DNA of 64,000 nt from CAYQNU01 sp964419055 (GCA_964419055.1 CAYQNU010000004.1:1-64000), one strand, 5' to 3'; positions 17,043 to 26,745 are shown, counted from the stretch's first letter. The notes: generated by a model from the letters alone, not told the origin. Numbers and translations: made by a program.

Positions 17043-18002
17043 ATGGCTAACAGAATAACACAACTTTTTAATATACAGTTCCCTATAATTCAGGGAGGAA
17101 TGATATGGTGCTCAGGATGGGAATTAGCCAGTGCTGTAAGTAATGCCGGTGGTTTAGGTATAATTGGATCTGGATCAATGTATCCCGAGATTCTTCGTGA
17201 GCACATCCTCAAATGTAAAGTTGCCACAAATAAGCCTTTTGCAGTAAATTTACCCATGTTGTACCCAAATATAGAGGAACACATTAACACGATTATTGAA
17301 TTAAAAGTACCCATTGTTTTTACATCTGCTGGAAATCCAAAAACCTATACCGAACATTTAAAATCAAACGGAATTACAGTGGTACACGTAGTATCCAGTT
17401 TAAAATTTGCTCTAAAAGCGCAAGAAGCAGGCGTTGATGCCGTTGTAGTTGAAGGCTTTGAAGCAGGTGGACACAACGGAAGGGATGAAACAACTACTTT
17501 AGTATTGGTACCTACAGTGGTCAAAGAGCTTTCTATACCGGTAATTGCTGCTGGAGGAATAGCCACGGGAAGAGCTATGCTTTCAGCGATGATTTTAGGT
17601 GCCGAAGGCGTTCAAATGGGCAGTCGTTTTGTGGCAAGCAAAGAATCTTCTGCTCACGATTTATTCAAAAACGAAGTAATAAAAGCCAAAGAAGGGGATA
17701 CCATGCTTACCCTAAAAGAAATTACACCGGTTCGTTTAATAAAAAATGACTTTTACAATCGTGTTCAACAGCACTATTCTGAAGGAGCCACGCTGGAAAA
17801 TTTGAAAGAATTATTGGGAAGAGGCAGAGCAAAAAAAGGAATGTTTGAAGGGGATTTAATTGAAGGTGAATTGGAAATTGGTCAAGTATCGGGCATTATC
17901 AATGAAATTAAATCGGCAAGTGAAATTGTAGTTGACGTAATGAACGAATATCAAATAGCCAAGGAAGAACTCTTGCAAACTCAAAATCGCTATTCATTCT
18001 AA
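17043..18002 (+). CDS. NAD(P)H-dependent flavin oxidoreductase (nitronate monooxygenase / FabK-like)
   Basis: FMN-binding TIM-barrel enzyme of 319 aa. Motifs are GGMIWCSGWELASAVSNAGG at the N-terminus, VEGFEAGGHNG, PVIAAGGIATG and the phosphate-binding GAEGVQMGSRF. The family includes nitronate monooxygenase and the enoyl-ACP reductase FabK; the sequence does not tell which. The gene is 11 bases upstream of rlmF and probably cotranscribed with it. Confidence 0.87.
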   Translation: MANRITQLFNIQFPIIQGGMIWCSGWELASAVSNAGGLGIIGSGSMYPEILREHILKCKVATNKPFAVNLPMLYPNIEEHINTIIELKVPIVFTSAGNPKTYTEHLKSNGITVVHVVSSLKFALKAQEAGVDAVVVEGFEAGGHNGRDETTTLVLVPTVVKELSIPVIAAGGIATGRAMLSAMILGAEGVQMGSRFVASKESSAHDLFKNEVIKAKEGDTMLTLKEITPVRLIKNDFYNRVQQHYSEGATLENLKELLGRGRAKKGMFEGDLIEGELEIGQVSGIINEIKSASEIVVDVMNEYQIAKEELLQTQNRYSF

Positions 18003-18013
18003 CTACAGCGGAG

Positions 18014-18919
18014 GTGAAAAAAAATAAATCGGTGGTTGAAAAAACCACGTTACACCCTCGAAATAAACATCGAAATCGGTATGATTTTGCCTCATTAGTG
18101 GCTCATCATCCACCATTAGGTCAATTTATATTTCAAACCGAATACGATACTGAATCCATTGATTTTTTTAACCCTAGAGGTGTAACAGCATTGAATACGG
18201 CCTTATTAAAATTTCACTACGGTATAGAATTTTGGGAAATTCCATCCCATTATTTATGTCCACCCATACCCAGCAGAGCCGATTACATTCATTATCTTGC
18301 AGACCTTATCCAATGTAAGAACGTCAAAAAAAATATAACCTGTCTGGATATTGGTACGGGGGCTAATTGTTTTTACCCCCTTATTGGTAATCGAGAATAC
18401 GGTTGGCAATTTGTTGCAACCGACATTGATAAAAAAGCCATAGAATCGGCTCAAAACATTCTTGACAAGAATGAAAATCTTTCCCTAAATTCATCCATTA
18501 CCTTAAGATTTCAAAACAACCCATCCCACATTTTTGAGGGCATCATTCAACCAAATGATTTTTTTGATTGTACGATGTGCAACCCACCTTTTCACGAATC
18601 TTCTCAACAAGCGGCTCAAGTGGCCTCTAGAAAAGTTAGAAATTTGAAACAAACCAATATAAAAAATGTAACGTTAAACTTTGGCGGTCAAGCCAACGAA
18701 TTGTGGTGTGAAGGTGGTGAACGCCAATTTCTATACAATATGATTACCGAAAGCACTCTTTTTTCTAGCCAAGTTGGATGGTTCACCTGCTTAGTTTCTA
18801 AACAAGAAAACGTAGTCCCATCAATAGAATTGATCAAAAAAATGGGGGCTAAAGAAAGTAAAGTTGTTCCAATGACGCAGGGCAATAAAAAGAGTCGATT
18901 TATTGCTTGGAAATTTTAA
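18014..18919 (+). CDS. rlmF: 23S rRNA (adenine(1618)-N6)-methyltransferase
   Basis: Methylates A1618 of 23S rRNA. The N-terminus LHPRNKHRNRYDF and the body (VTALNTALLKFHYGIEFWEIP) are hallmarks of RlmF. The SAM motif is DIGTGANCFYPLIG near residue 112 and the catalytic motif is NPPF in CNPPFHES. The start is a GTG at 18014; GGAG just before it could act as a ribosome site, rare in this phylum. The length of 301 aa is usual for the family. Confidence 0.94.
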   Translation: MKKNKSVVEKTTLHPRNKHRNRYDFASLVAHHPPLGQFIFQTEYDTESIDFFNPRGVTALNTALLKFHYGIEFWEIPSHYLCPPIPSRADYIHYLADLIQCKNVKKNITCLDIGTGANCFYPLIGNREYGWQFVATDIDKKAIESAQNILDKNENLSLNSSITLRFQNNPSHIFEGIIQPNDFFDCTMCNPPFHESSQQAAQVASRKVRNLKQTNIKNVTLNFGGQANELWCEGGERQFLYNMITESTLFSSQVGWFTCLVSKQENVVPSIELIKKMGAKESKVVPMTQGNKKSRFIAWKF

Positions 18920-18952
18920 CGCTCACAAAGAGTTTTCATAAGATATCTGGAT

Positions 18953-19588
18953 TTAAAATTTAAATCCAATTCTACCTGTAATATTTAGTATTTCTAATCC
19001 TTTATTATCCGCACCCGAATATTGGATGATAGAGTTATATGTAGAACTAAAAGTACCTTGAGCAGTGGCATAATATTGACCTAATTCAAAATAAATGTGT
19101 CTACGTGTACGTGTATTAGTAATTTGATAGCCAAGCCCGGCATCAATCATAATGGCTTCGAACGCTTTGTCAGGTTTTACACTTTCGGTTTTTATTCCAA
19201 TAGCTCTCCCTATCTTTCCATGTAAGTATAATGAACCTCTATCTCTATTTAAAATAAAAATATTGGTATATACAAACAATGGCATCAACCACATTTTTAA
19301 ATCGTGTTTATCAGATGCCGAATAAAAAGACGTTTTGTTATAATGTGCGGCAATGCCTCCTCCCACTGAAAAATACTTTCTAAACTGAAAAGCTACGTCT
19401 AAATCCCAACCAACGTGTCTATAACCAAATCCTTGAAAAATGCGCACATTTAATGCACTTGGAAGGGTGGTAACTTCTTCTCCTTCAAAAGCCAATTTCT
19501 TGCTTGAATCGAATGGCTCATTACCTATGATGATGTTAGGTACGTGTTGCAATCCCATTAAAAGCAAGAAATAAGCTAGGAATTTCAT
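18953..19588 (-). CDS. Predicted outer-membrane beta-barrel protein
   Basis: 211 aa of unknown function. It begins with a hydrophobic leader (MKFLAYFLLLMGL) and continues with alternating aromatic strands, for example GFGYRHVGWDLDVAFQF, and a C-terminal Phe (GRIGFKF), as in beta-barrel proteins. It is located 10 bases downstream of the LVIVD lipoprotein gene on the same strand, so the two probably form an operon and could work together in the envelope. Confidence 0.7.
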   Translation of the reverse strand: MKFLAYFLLLMGLQHVPNIIIGNEPFDSSKKLAFEGEEVTTLPSALNVRIFQGFGYRHVGWDLDVAFQFRKYFSVGGGIAAHYNKTSFYSASDKHDLKMWLMPLFVYTNIFILNRDRGSLYLHGKIGRAIGIKTESVKPDKAFEAIMIDAGLGYQITNTRTRRHIYFELGQYYATAQGTFSSTYNSIIQYSGADNKGLEILNITGRIGFKF

Positions 19589-19598
19589 TCTTCGAATT

Positions 19599-20861
19599 TT
19601 AGTGATAAACCAATTGACCCACTTGAGTTAATGATAGCGTTACCCAATTGATTTGATATTGTGTTAATCCATTTTCATTTGTTGCAATAAGGATGTTCGG
19701 ATTAAAAGGACTGATCATCACATCAAAAGCAGTTACGTGGGTATTTTCAATTCTTTTCTCAATTCTTTTAGGATCAGTAGCATCAAAGATGGTTACACCA
19801 TTTACTCCTTCTCCAACAAAAAGTAAGTTGTTTGAAAAACACATCCCATAAGGACTTTTTAACTCAAATGTTTCTACTACAGTGGGCTCATTCTCATTTC
19901 TTAGATTGACAACATTTAATGTATTTTCTCCCATTTCATTACATCCTTCGTTTTCTACTGAACGTAAAGTGTAATAAGCTATTTCACCATTTGGAAGTAC
20001 TGGGTCGCACGATTCAGTATGACTTAATGTTGAAATTCTATTGGGTGAGCTAGGATTATTCACTCCAAAAATGGTCATTTCTGTTTGAGAACCCAAGTAA
20101 ATTCTGCTATTGGCAACATAGATGGTTTCTGTACCATCCACCAATTTCATATCTTTCACTTTGGTAAGATTAGCACCATCGGCTAAAATGTGCAATTTGT
20201 TATCAGAAATTACATATACGTGACCATATTCAACCGCCATTCGGTTCATAGTGCCTTTTGAAGCTCCATAACTACCTGTAATAACAGTAGGAATAGCTGA
20301 TTCTGGGATCATATTGCTCAAGTAATCTAAATGTAATTTTCCTTGTCTTTCGATTTCTTTAGCTTCTGGACTGTTCAATTCAAATTCATCTATTGAACGA
20401 ATGTATTCAAAACCTATTAATTCTTGTCCTTTGTCATTTGTTAAGGGTTCCATAAATACATTTTTGGCTCTACTCACCAAAACAGGATTGTAAACATCCG
20501 AAATATCAATTTTAATCACATCATACAATGATTCAGCATATAAAAGATTACCTTTCACATAAAACTCGCTGTTGAATGGAATTTGAATAAACGACATTTT
20601 TTGTGGATTTTGCATATTAGCATTATCAAAAATGTGAATTCCTTTGTTGTTTTCACCAACTAAAATATAATTGGGACCAATGTAAAAGCTTTTTGGCTTT
20701 ACCAATTCTTGTTTAGCTATTAGTAACGGTAATGCTCTTACAGAATCTAAACTTCCGTAAACTGCAGTGGCTTTATCGTATTCCATGGATATTTTTCCTT
20801 TGGTTTTTATGCAAGAGGCAAAAACTAAAGAAAGGGCGCTGAGGTAAAGTATCTTTTTCAT
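19599..20861 (-). CDS. LVIVD-repeat lipoprotein
   Basis: 420-aa lipoprotein; the leader ends in FASC (C16). The body shows repeats of the LVIVD beta-propeller family: segments of the type NKGIHIFDNANMQNPQKMS, YDVIKIDISDVYNPVLVSR and NGVTIFDATDPKRIEK. Such proteins are envelope-exposed and of unknown role in Bacteroidota. It pairs with the downstream barrel gene. Confidence 0.83.
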   Translation of the reverse strand: MKKILYLSALSLVFASCIKTKGKISMEYDKATAVYGSLDSVRALPLLIAKQELVKPKSFYIGPNYILVGENNKGIHIFDNANMQNPQKMSFIQIPFNSEFYVKGNLLYAESLYDVIKIDISDVYNPVLVSRAKNVFMEPLTNDKGQELIGFEYIRSIDEFELNSPEAKEIERQGKLHLDYLSNMIPESAIPTVITGSYGASKGTMNRMAVEYGHVYVISDNKLHILADGANLTKVKDMKLVDGTETIYVANSRIYLGSQTEMTIFGVNNPSSPNRISTLSHTESCDPVLPNGEIAYYTLRSVENEGCNEMGENTLNVVNLRNENEPTVVETFELKSPYGMCFSNNLLFVGEGVNGVTIFDATDPKRIEKRIENTHVTAFDVMISPFNPNILIATNENGLTQYQINWVTLSLTQVGQLVYH

Positions 20862-20961
20862 AACATTGAATTTTGTATTAACAAAAAAATAACAACAAGT
20901 GTGCCGAAAATTTATCGTTTAAAACAGAGTTATTTCTTCTCTATTTCAATGAATTGTTTTA

Positions 20962-20969
20962 TATATTTG
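20962..20969 (+). promoter_or_regulatory. -7 promoter element of the gene at 20994
   Basis: TATATTTG matches TAnnTTTG. It lies 24 bases before the ATG at 20994 and downstream of the longest possible start at 20901, which supports the shorter protein. Confidence 0.5.
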
Positions 20970-20993
20970 ACAATCAAAAGTAATGAAATATTT

Positions 20994-21335
20994 ATGAGGG
21001 ATCAACTTTTTACTCCTATTATTTTTCTCTTATTCTATCTATTTTTTGCTTCAAGTTTTATTGGACAAGTAAGGCAGAAAATGGATTCTACAATTTTTAA
21101 AAATGAAATTGCGGGAAAAAATTGGGTAAATATTCAAATCGATGATGCACATAAAAAAGAAATAAAAATTATTTTTTATGACCTGTCTTTGTTAGTCATT
21201 ACGATAAACAATCCTTCATACACGGACATTTTTAAAGTGGTAAATTATAAAATATACAAAACCCATTTTAAATTAGTTACCGTTCCAAATAACAAAAGAT
21301 TAAGTACTTTTGAAAAAATAATTATTTGCATTTAA
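20994..21335 (+). CDS. Hypothetical secreted protein
   Basis: Unrecognised protein of 113 aa when started at the ATG at 20994. It has a clear signal peptide (MRDQLFTPIIFLLFYLFF, cleavage near SFIG-Q). The mature part is small, basic and strand-rich. It ends 12 bases before the first M16 protease gene, so they may share a transcript. Confidence 0.6.
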   Translation: MRDQLFTPIIFLLFYLFFASSFIGQVRQKMDSTIFKNEIAGKNWVNIQIDDAHKKEIKIIFYDLSLLVITINNPSYTDIFKVVNYKIYKTHFKLVTVPNNKRLSTFEKIIICI

Positions 21336-21347
21336 ATTTTCTATTAA

Positions 21348-22595
21348 ATGATAACCTTCCATAAATTCACATTAGCAAATGGACTTAGAGTCCTTGTTCA
21401 TCAAGACCCTTCTACTCCTATTGCAGCTTTTAACTTGGTGTATGATGTTGGCGCGCGTGATGAACGTGAAGAACAAACGGGTTTTGCTCACTTATTCGAA
21501 CATTTGATGTTTGGTGGCAGCAAAAATATTCCCGATTTTGATAAACCCCTCCAAATGGCGGGTGGTCAAAGTAATGCATTTACTTCTAACGATATCACCA
21601 ACTACTACAATACCTTACCCTTACAAAACTTAGAAACCGCATTTTGGCTCGAAAGTGACCGAATGAACGAATTGGCTTTTACTGAAAAAAGCTTGGAAGT
21701 GCAACGCAGTGTGGTTATCGAAGAATTCAAACAGCGTTACCTTAACCAACCTTATGGTGATTTGTGGTTATTGCTTCGTCCGTTGGCGTATGAGGTGCAT
21801 CCTTATAAATGGGCAACCATTGGTAAAGAAATTTCGCACATTGAAAATGCCACTATGGATGATGTGAAATCGTTTTTCTATAAACATTATGGCCCTCAAA
21901 ATGCCGTTTTGTGCATAGCCGGTGATGTACAATTGGAGGAAATAAAATCGCTGACGGAAAAGTATTTTGGTACCATTGAAAAAAGACCAAAATACGAACG
22001 AAATTTGCCCGTAGAGCCCACCCAAACAAGCTTTAGAAAACTAGAAGTTCATAGACCAGTACCTAATGATCAATTGGTGTTAGCCTTTAAAATGGAAGGT
22101 AGAATGCATTCGGATTATTATGTAGCCGATTTAATTTCTGACATCCTTTCGAGAGGTCAATCATCGCGATTGTATAAAAAACTCATCATTGATAACCCTA
22201 AGTTTATTGATATAAACGCCTACATATCGGGCAGTATTGATAAAGGACTTTTCATTGTTTCGGGCAAACCTGCAAATGGTGTGACCCTAGATGAAGCCTA
22301 CAATTTGATACAGGAAGAATTAGCCAATATGAGTTCGTTACATTTGGCACCAACTGAATTAGAAAAAGTAAAAAATAAAATTGAATCTTCGCACACCTTT
22401 GGTGAAATCAGTGTTTTGAACAAAGCTATGAGTTTGTGCTTTTTTGAATTGCTGGGCGATGCCAATTGGATCAACAACGAAGTAGAAAATTATCGAAAAA
22501 TAACTGCGGAGCAAATCCAACTTCTTTCAAAACAATTATTCCGAGAAGAAAATTGCAGTGCTCTTTTTTATTATGCTCAACCCAATCAACAATAA
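21348..22595 (+). CDS. M16 zinc protease, catalytic subunit
   Basis: Insulinase/pitrilysin-type zinc peptidase, 415 aa. The inverted zinc site HxxEH is HLFEH in FAHLFEHLMFGG near residue 48, with the third ligand Glu in SVVIEEFKQRY. The protein is close to the size of a half-sized M16B subunit. It pairs with the next gene, which lacks the zinc site, as in bacterial M16B heterodimers. Unusually, no signal peptide is evident, so it may act in the cytoplasm. Confidence 0.92.
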   Translation: MITFHKFTLANGLRVLVHQDPSTPIAAFNLVYDVGARDEREEQTGFAHLFEHLMFGGSKNIPDFDKPLQMAGGQSNAFTSNDITNYYNTLPLQNLETAFWLESDRMNELAFTEKSLEVQRSVVIEEFKQRYLNQPYGDLWLLLRPLAYEVHPYKWATIGKEISHIENATMDDVKSFFYKHYGPQNAVLCIAGDVQLEEIKSLTEKYFGTIEKRPKYERNLPVEPTQTSFRKLEVHRPVPNDQLVLAFKMEGRMHSDYYVADLISDILSRGQSSRLYKKLIIDNPKFIDINAYISGSIDKGLFIVSGKPANGVTLDEAYNLIQEELANMSSLHLAPTELEKVKNKIESSHTFGEISVLNKAMSLCFFELLGDANWINNEVENYRKITAEQIQLLSKQLFREENCSALFYYAQPNQQ

Positions 22596-22598
22596 CGT

Positions 22599-23858
22599 AT
22601 GACAACGCAACAACCCGCTATAAAAAACATCAACTCCGTACATTTTCCTCAACCCACCCATTTTACCTTAAATAATGGTATTCAAGTACATGCTTTCAAT
22701 ATAGGTAGTCAAGAAGTAGTTCAAATTGATGTGGTATTTGAGACCGCCAAAAGTGTTCAAGACAACCCTATTTCCTTGAAAGTAGTGAATGAAATGATGG
22801 GCGAAGCTTCTAAAAATTATGCGTATGGTGAAATCAATGAAAAAATTGATTTTTACGGTGCATTTTTCGAAAGTGATTATAATGCCGATGCGAATAGTGT
22901 CACCTTGTTTTCGTTGACCAAACATGTAAAAAATGTACTCCCCATTTTTGCCGATGCTATACTCCATCCTGTTTTTCCTGAACGTGAAATGCGCATTCAT
23001 TTGTCTAATTCAAAAAGCAGATTTGAACTGCAACATGAAAAAGTATCGTTTTTGAGCAAACGTATTTTCAACGAAAAACTTTTTGGAAATCATAGATATG
23101 GGAAATTGACAACCAGTGCAGATTTTGATACCTTAACCATTGACGAATTGAATGCTGTGTTTGCTCAACATTATTGTGCTTCCAATTGTCATATTCTAGT
23201 AAGTGGTCGTTTTGACGAATCGCTTTTTGAGCTGCTCAATGATCATTTTGGAGGGATGACAATGGGTACTAAAGCCCATTTTGAACCTTTTTCTTCGCAA
23301 GCTACAACGGGTTATGTATATCAACCAAAAAAAGATGCCTTACAATCGGCCTTAAAAATGGGATGTATAGTGGAGGTTCCTTATGGTGAAACGGAATATT
23401 TCGGACTGAAAATTCTCAACTGTGTGTTGGGTGGTTATTTTGGTTCTCGCTTAATGTCCAATATTAGAGAGGATAAAGGATATACCTATGGAATCAATTC
23501 GGGCATCAATTACTTTAAAGACACGTGTTTGTTTCAGATAAGCACCGAATTGGGTGTAGAAGTTACAGATGCTGCTTTAGCGGAGATAAAAAAAGAAATT
23601 CAATTATTACAAACAGAACCTATATCGGAGGATGAATTGGCTGTTGTAAAAAACTACTTATTAGGTAGTATTTTGAGTGCATCGGATGGACCCTTTAACA
23701 TAGCTTCACAATACAAATCGATGTTATTGCATAACGAAGATTTTGATTTTTTTAGCCGTTATATTCACACCATAAATTCCATTTCATCAGCAACATTGCA
23801 AGAATTAGCCAACAAACATTTAGTGTTAGAAAAAATGCTGACGGTAGTGGTAGGATAA
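22599..23858 (+). CDS. M16-family protease, non-catalytic partner subunit
   Basis: 419 aa, starting four bases after the catalytic subunit. The first half lacks HxxEH, and the region of the zinc site reads VNEMMGEAS. It keeps the Arg/Tyr substrate-binding pair in SNIREDKGYTYGINSG near residue 298. That division of labour (HxxEH in one chain, R/Y in the other) is what is known for M16B heterodimers. It is cotranscribed with the preceding gene. Confidence 0.9.
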   Translation: MTTQQPAIKNINSVHFPQPTHFTLNNGIQVHAFNIGSQEVVQIDVVFETAKSVQDNPISLKVVNEMMGEASKNYAYGEINEKIDFYGAFFESDYNADANSVTLFSLTKHVKNVLPIFADAILHPVFPEREMRIHLSNSKSRFELQHEKVSFLSKRIFNEKLFGNHRYGKLTTSADFDTLTIDELNAVFAQHYCASNCHILVSGRFDESLFELLNDHFGGMTMGTKAHFEPFSSQATTGYVYQPKKDALQSALKMGCIVEVPYGETEYFGLKILNCVLGGYFGSRLMSNIREDKGYTYGINSGINYFKDTCLFQISTELGVEVTDAALAEIKKEIQLLQTEPISEDELAVVKNYLLGSILSASDGPFNIASQYKSMLLHNEDFDFFSRYIHTINSISSATLQELANKHLVLEKMLTVVVG

Positions 23859-23874
23859 AAAATGAAAGGTGTAA

Positions 23875-25332
23875 TTACTTTACAGTTGTAAAACCCAATT
23901 CAGTGCCTTTTTGGAGCATAAACTGAAAAGCATCTTCATACGAATTGCCTATTTCGTTGTCTAGGATGGCCTCACGAATAGCCGTTTTTATTTCACCTAC
24001 TTCTTTGCAAGGCGAAATTCCAAACGTTTGCATAATCAATTCACCTGTAATGGGTGGTTGCCAATTGCGCAATTGATCGCGTTCTTCAACATCTTTCAAT
24101 TTACTCACTACCTCATCAAAACGTGTTAAATATTTTTTGACCTTTTCAGGATTTTTGGAAGTAATGTCTGCTCTGCACAGGGTCATCAAATCTTCCAAAT
24201 CATCGCCTGCTTCAACAATTAATCTTCTGAGTGCCGAATCGGTAATGGTTTCTTTGGTCAATGAAATAGGTCGCAAGTGAAGTAACACGAGTTTTTGAAC
24301 GTATTTCATTTTATGGTCGAGCGGTAATTTTAGCTTTTTGAAGAGCTCGGGAACCATTCGTGCGCCTCTATCTTCGTGACCGTGAAACGTCCAACCCAAT
24401 TGAGGATGAAACCTTTTGGTGGGTGGTTTTGCAATATCGTGCATAATAGCTGCCCAACGCAACCATAAATTTGTAGTGTTTAAACTGATATTGTCTAACA
24501 CTTCAAGGGTATGATAAAAATTATCTTTATGTCCTTTGCCGTTAATTATTTCCACTCCATGAAGTTTTACCATTTCGGGGAAAATATGGTGCAAAAGTCC
24601 GGTGTCAAACATTAAATTAAAACCGAGGGAAGGGCTTGGTGACAGAATCATTTTATTGATTTCGTCAATAATACGTTCTTTGGATATGATGTTGATTCTA
24701 TCGGCATTTCGCTTAATTGAAGCCAGCGACTCGCTTTCAATTGTAAAACCTAATTGCGCTGCAAAACGAATGGCGCGCAACATTCTCAACGGATCGTCTG
24801 AATAGGTGATATCGGGATTGAGAGGCGTTCGGATGATTTTATTTTCTAAGTCTTGAACGCCATTGAAGGGATCTATTAGTTGCCCAAAATTTTCGTTATT
24901 CAAGCTTATAGCCATGGCATTGATGGTAAAATCGCGTCTATTTTGATCATCTTCAAGCGTACCATCTTCAACAATGGGTTTGCGAGAATCTCTTTGGTAA
25001 CTTTCTTTACGCGCACCCACAAATTCTAATTCCCACTCGTGGTAATTGATCATTGCGGTACCAAAATTTTTGAATACACTAATTTGTTTGGTTGCTAACT
25101 TTTGAGCTACTTTTTCGGCCAATGCTATACCCGAACCCGCTGTTACAAAATCGATATCTTTACTGGGTCTATTCAACATCAAATCACGCACATAACCCCC
25201 AATAATAAACACTGGTTGATTCATTTCTAACCCTACATCAGCAATGCTACGAAATAGCTTACCATTAATGTGCTCTATAAAGGAGGTGTTATTGATTTGT
25301 GTTGTATTATTTTCTGATGATTTTAATTTCAC
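23875..25332 (-). CDS. cca: CCA tRNA nucleotidyltransferase with HD domain
   Basis: Adds or repairs the CCA tail of tRNAs; poly(A) polymerase is a family alternative. Nucleotidyltransferase signature: GGYVRDLMLNRPSKDIDFVT near residue 47, then DRRDFTINAMA-like RRDFTINAMA and the class II helix SDDPLRMLRAIRFAAQLGF. An HD domain sits near residues 285-355 (AAIMHDIAKPP, FHGHEDRGA). The start is a GTG at 25332 that overlaps the end of the Sua5-like gene by 26 bases; the next start codons would cut into conserved sequence. Confidence 0.93.
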   Translation of the reverse strand: MKLKSSENNTTQINNTSFIEHINGKLFRSIADVGLEMNQPVFIIGGYVRDLMLNRPSKDIDFVTAGSGIALAEKVAQKLATKQISVFKNFGTAMINYHEWELEFVGARKESYQRDSRKPIVEDGTLEDDQNRRDFTINAMAISLNNENFGQLIDPFNGVQDLENKIIRTPLNPDITYSDDPLRMLRAIRFAAQLGFTIESESLASIKRNADRINIISKERIIDEINKMILSPSPSLGFNLMFDTGLLHHIFPEMVKLHGVEIINGKGHKDNFYHTLEVLDNISLNTTNLWLRWAAIMHDIAKPPTKRFHPQLGWTFHGHEDRGARMVPELFKKLKLPLDHKMKYVQKLVLLHLRPISLTKETITDSALRRLIVEAGDDLEDLMTLCRADITSKNPEKVKKYLTRFDEVVSKLKDVEERDQLRNWQPPITGELIMQTFGISPCKEVGEIKTAIREAILDNEIGNSYEDAFQFMLQKGTELGFTTVK

Positions 25333-25867
25333 CGTTGAGTTCCAATTTAATTATTGAAGATGCTTTAAGCGTAGCATTTACTTGGGGCAAAGTTACTATA
25401 AAATCTACTTGTTTGGCAATATCATCATGAATATCTTGCCAAACTGTGGGTGAAGGCTCTCCCGAAAAGTTGGCAGAAGTACTGACTAAAGGCACATTGA
25501 TTTTGCGCAACAATTGATGCACAATTCCTTCCTTTATGATTCTGATGCCAACAGAACCGTCTTCAGCTAGAAGAATGTTGGGCAAACGTTGGGCATTGGG
25601 ATAGATAATGGTGGTGGGGCTATCGGTACAATCAAGTAGGTCATAAGCCACGGTAGGTATTTCTTTTATGTATTTATTGAGTTGCGCCTCACTGTGCATC
25701 AACACGATGAAACTTTTGTTAGAAGGGCGTTTTTTAATCTCCAATATTCGCTGAATGGCTGCTTCATTAGTGGCATCACACCCAATTCCCACTATGGTAT
25801 CGGTGGGATAAATGATGACACCGCCTTTTTTTATTATTTCAGAACACTGTTGTATTTCGTTTTCCAT
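25307..25867 (-). CDS. L-threonylcarbamoyladenylate synthase (Sua5/YciO/YrdC)
   Basis: Makes threonylcarbamoyl-AMP, needed for the t6A37 modification of tRNAs that decode ANN codons. The N-terminus has YPTDTIVGIGCDA and LEIKKRPSNKSF, both typical of TsaC/YrdC; STSANFSGEPSPT is the second motif. The 186-aa length matches the single-domain form. It overlaps cca, and both genes act on tRNA. Confidence 0.92.
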   Translation of the reverse strand: MENEIQQCSEIIKKGGVIIYPTDTIVGIGCDATNEAAIQRILEIKKRPSNKSFIVLMHSEAQLNKYIKEIPTVAYDLLDCTDSPTTIIYPNAQRLPNILLAEDGSVGIRIIKEGIVHQLLRKINVPLVSTSANFSGEPSPTVWQDIHDDIAKQVDFIVTLPQVNATLKASSIIKLELNGEIKIIRK

Positions 25868-25889
25868 GGTTGATTGGCAATAGTGCGTG

Positions 25890-25897
25890 CAAAAGTA
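25890..25897 (-). promoter_or_regulatory. -7 promoter element of the Sua5-like gene
   Basis: Minus strand TACTTTTG, a full TAnnTTTG match, ending 22 bases before the ATG at 25867. No optimal -33 TTG. Confidence 0.5.
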
Positions 25898-25950
25898 GCA
25901 GTATTTGATTGATTATAGCTCTACAAAGTGAAAGGAATACAAGCTACAAT

Positions 25951-25992
25951 TATTTAGGTGATTTTCTTCGGGCGGGAGCTAGGGAGAAATCA
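25951..25992 (+). repeat. GC-rich repeat, copy A
   Basis: Starts TATTTAGG, then a T-rich stretch and GGGCGGGAGC followed by TAGGGAGAAATCA. Copy B at 26595 has the same order with a few changes, and copy C at 29331 has the GC core on the other strand. Such GC-rich runs are exceptional in this AT-rich sequence. Confidence 0.7.
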
Positions 25993-25996
25993 ACCC

Positions 25997-26482
25997 TCAC
26001 CATTCACTCTCTAAATTAAAATCATATGAAAAATAAGATTCAAACGTACTATTAACTTCATCAAAAATTGGAATAGAATCACCATTTAAATCATACTCTC
26101 TCCCATATAAGTAGATATTTGAATAGAATGATTTTTGCTTCAGTACATTATCTTTGTATTTTAAAACAACAACTGTATCACTTTTTTCATCGAATCTAAA
26201 CTTTGTTAAATCTATACCATTTCTGGAATAAAGATAATTCCAAACTCCTATTTTTCGACCTATATTGTTATATTCACCAAAAAGAACTCGACTTCCATCC
26301 TTTTGATAAAATATCCAATTTCCAACTTTCATATTGAAATAACACACTCCAACACCCATTTTTTCATCGTTTTCTAGAATGCAACTTTCTGTCTTTTTTG
26401 GAATTGATGTGCAACCAACAGAAAATAATATTATTGCTATAAAAAAAGTAATTTTATTTATCCGTTTTGTATACTTAATCAT
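25997..26482 (-). CDS. Small lipoprotein with MORN/YwqK-like motifs
   Basis: 161 aa from the ATG at 26482 (MIKYTKRINKITFF). The leader ends in the lipobox FSVGC. The mature part has YwqK-like segments KVGNWIFYQKDGSRVLFGEY and GRKIGVWNYLY, resembling the repeats of the large MORN protein at 37-39 kb. A longer start at 26518 (MKGFGSHG) is possible; a perfect -7 element lies at 26528-26535 (minus). It is between GC-rich repeats A and B, so it seems to be part of the accessory island. Confidence 0.7.
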   Translation of the reverse strand: MIKYTKRINKITFFIAIILFSVGCTSIPKKTESCILENDEKMGVGVCYFNMKVGNWIFYQKDGSRVLFGEYNNIGRKIGVWNYLYSRNGIDLTKFRFDEKSDTVVVLKYKDNVLKQKSFYSNIYLYGREYDLNGDSIPIFDEVNSTFESYFSYDFNLESEW

Positions 26483-26527
26483 GTTTTTATTATTTCCGTG
26501 GCTTCCAAATCCTTTCACATGGTTCTA

Positions 26528-26535
26528 CAAATATA
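26528..26535 (-). promoter_or_regulatory. -7 promoter element of the island lipoprotein
   Basis: Minus strand TATATTTG, matching TAnnTTTG, 45 bases before the ATG at 26482. Confidence 0.45.
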
Positions 26536-26594
26536 AAATTTATTATATTATATATTGAACTTTTTCTTTATTATCACTTAAAGCACTAGCGACC

Positions 26595-26633
26595 TATTTA
26601 GGCCATTTTTCTATGGGAGGGAGTGGGGGAATC
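26595..26633 (+). repeat. GC-rich repeat, copy B
   Basis: TATTTAGG, T-rich stretch, GGGAGGGAGT and GGGGGAATCA. Direct repeat of copy A, about 640 bases apart, on either side of the small lipoprotein gene. Confidence 0.7.
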
Positions 26634-26700
26634 ATGCGGTATAGATTGGAAAAGAAATAAAAGATTCAGCCTTGTTAATAAATTGTTGAAACCATTCTAA

Positions 26701-26708
26701 TATATTTG
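26701..26708 (+). promoter_or_regulatory. -7 promoter element of the PIN/RES cassette
   Basis: TATATTTG is a full TAnnTTTG match, 37 bases before the ATG at 26746. A TTG at 26683-26685 lies 15 bases upstream, slightly short of the usual distance. No other promoter is seen before the next two genes. Confidence 0.55.
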
Positions 26709-26745
26709 CGTTCCTTCAACTATTAAAAAATTCAAAAATTTATAA

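Noticed and set aside
22668..23000. 110-aa frame opposite the M16 partner gene
   Set aside because: Lies entirely within a well-supported gene on the other strand; no promoter or family features.
21348..23858. PqqF-like or TldD-like function for the M16 pair
   Set aside because: No PQQ genes near; the HxxEH plus R/Y division is enough to call a generic M16B pair.
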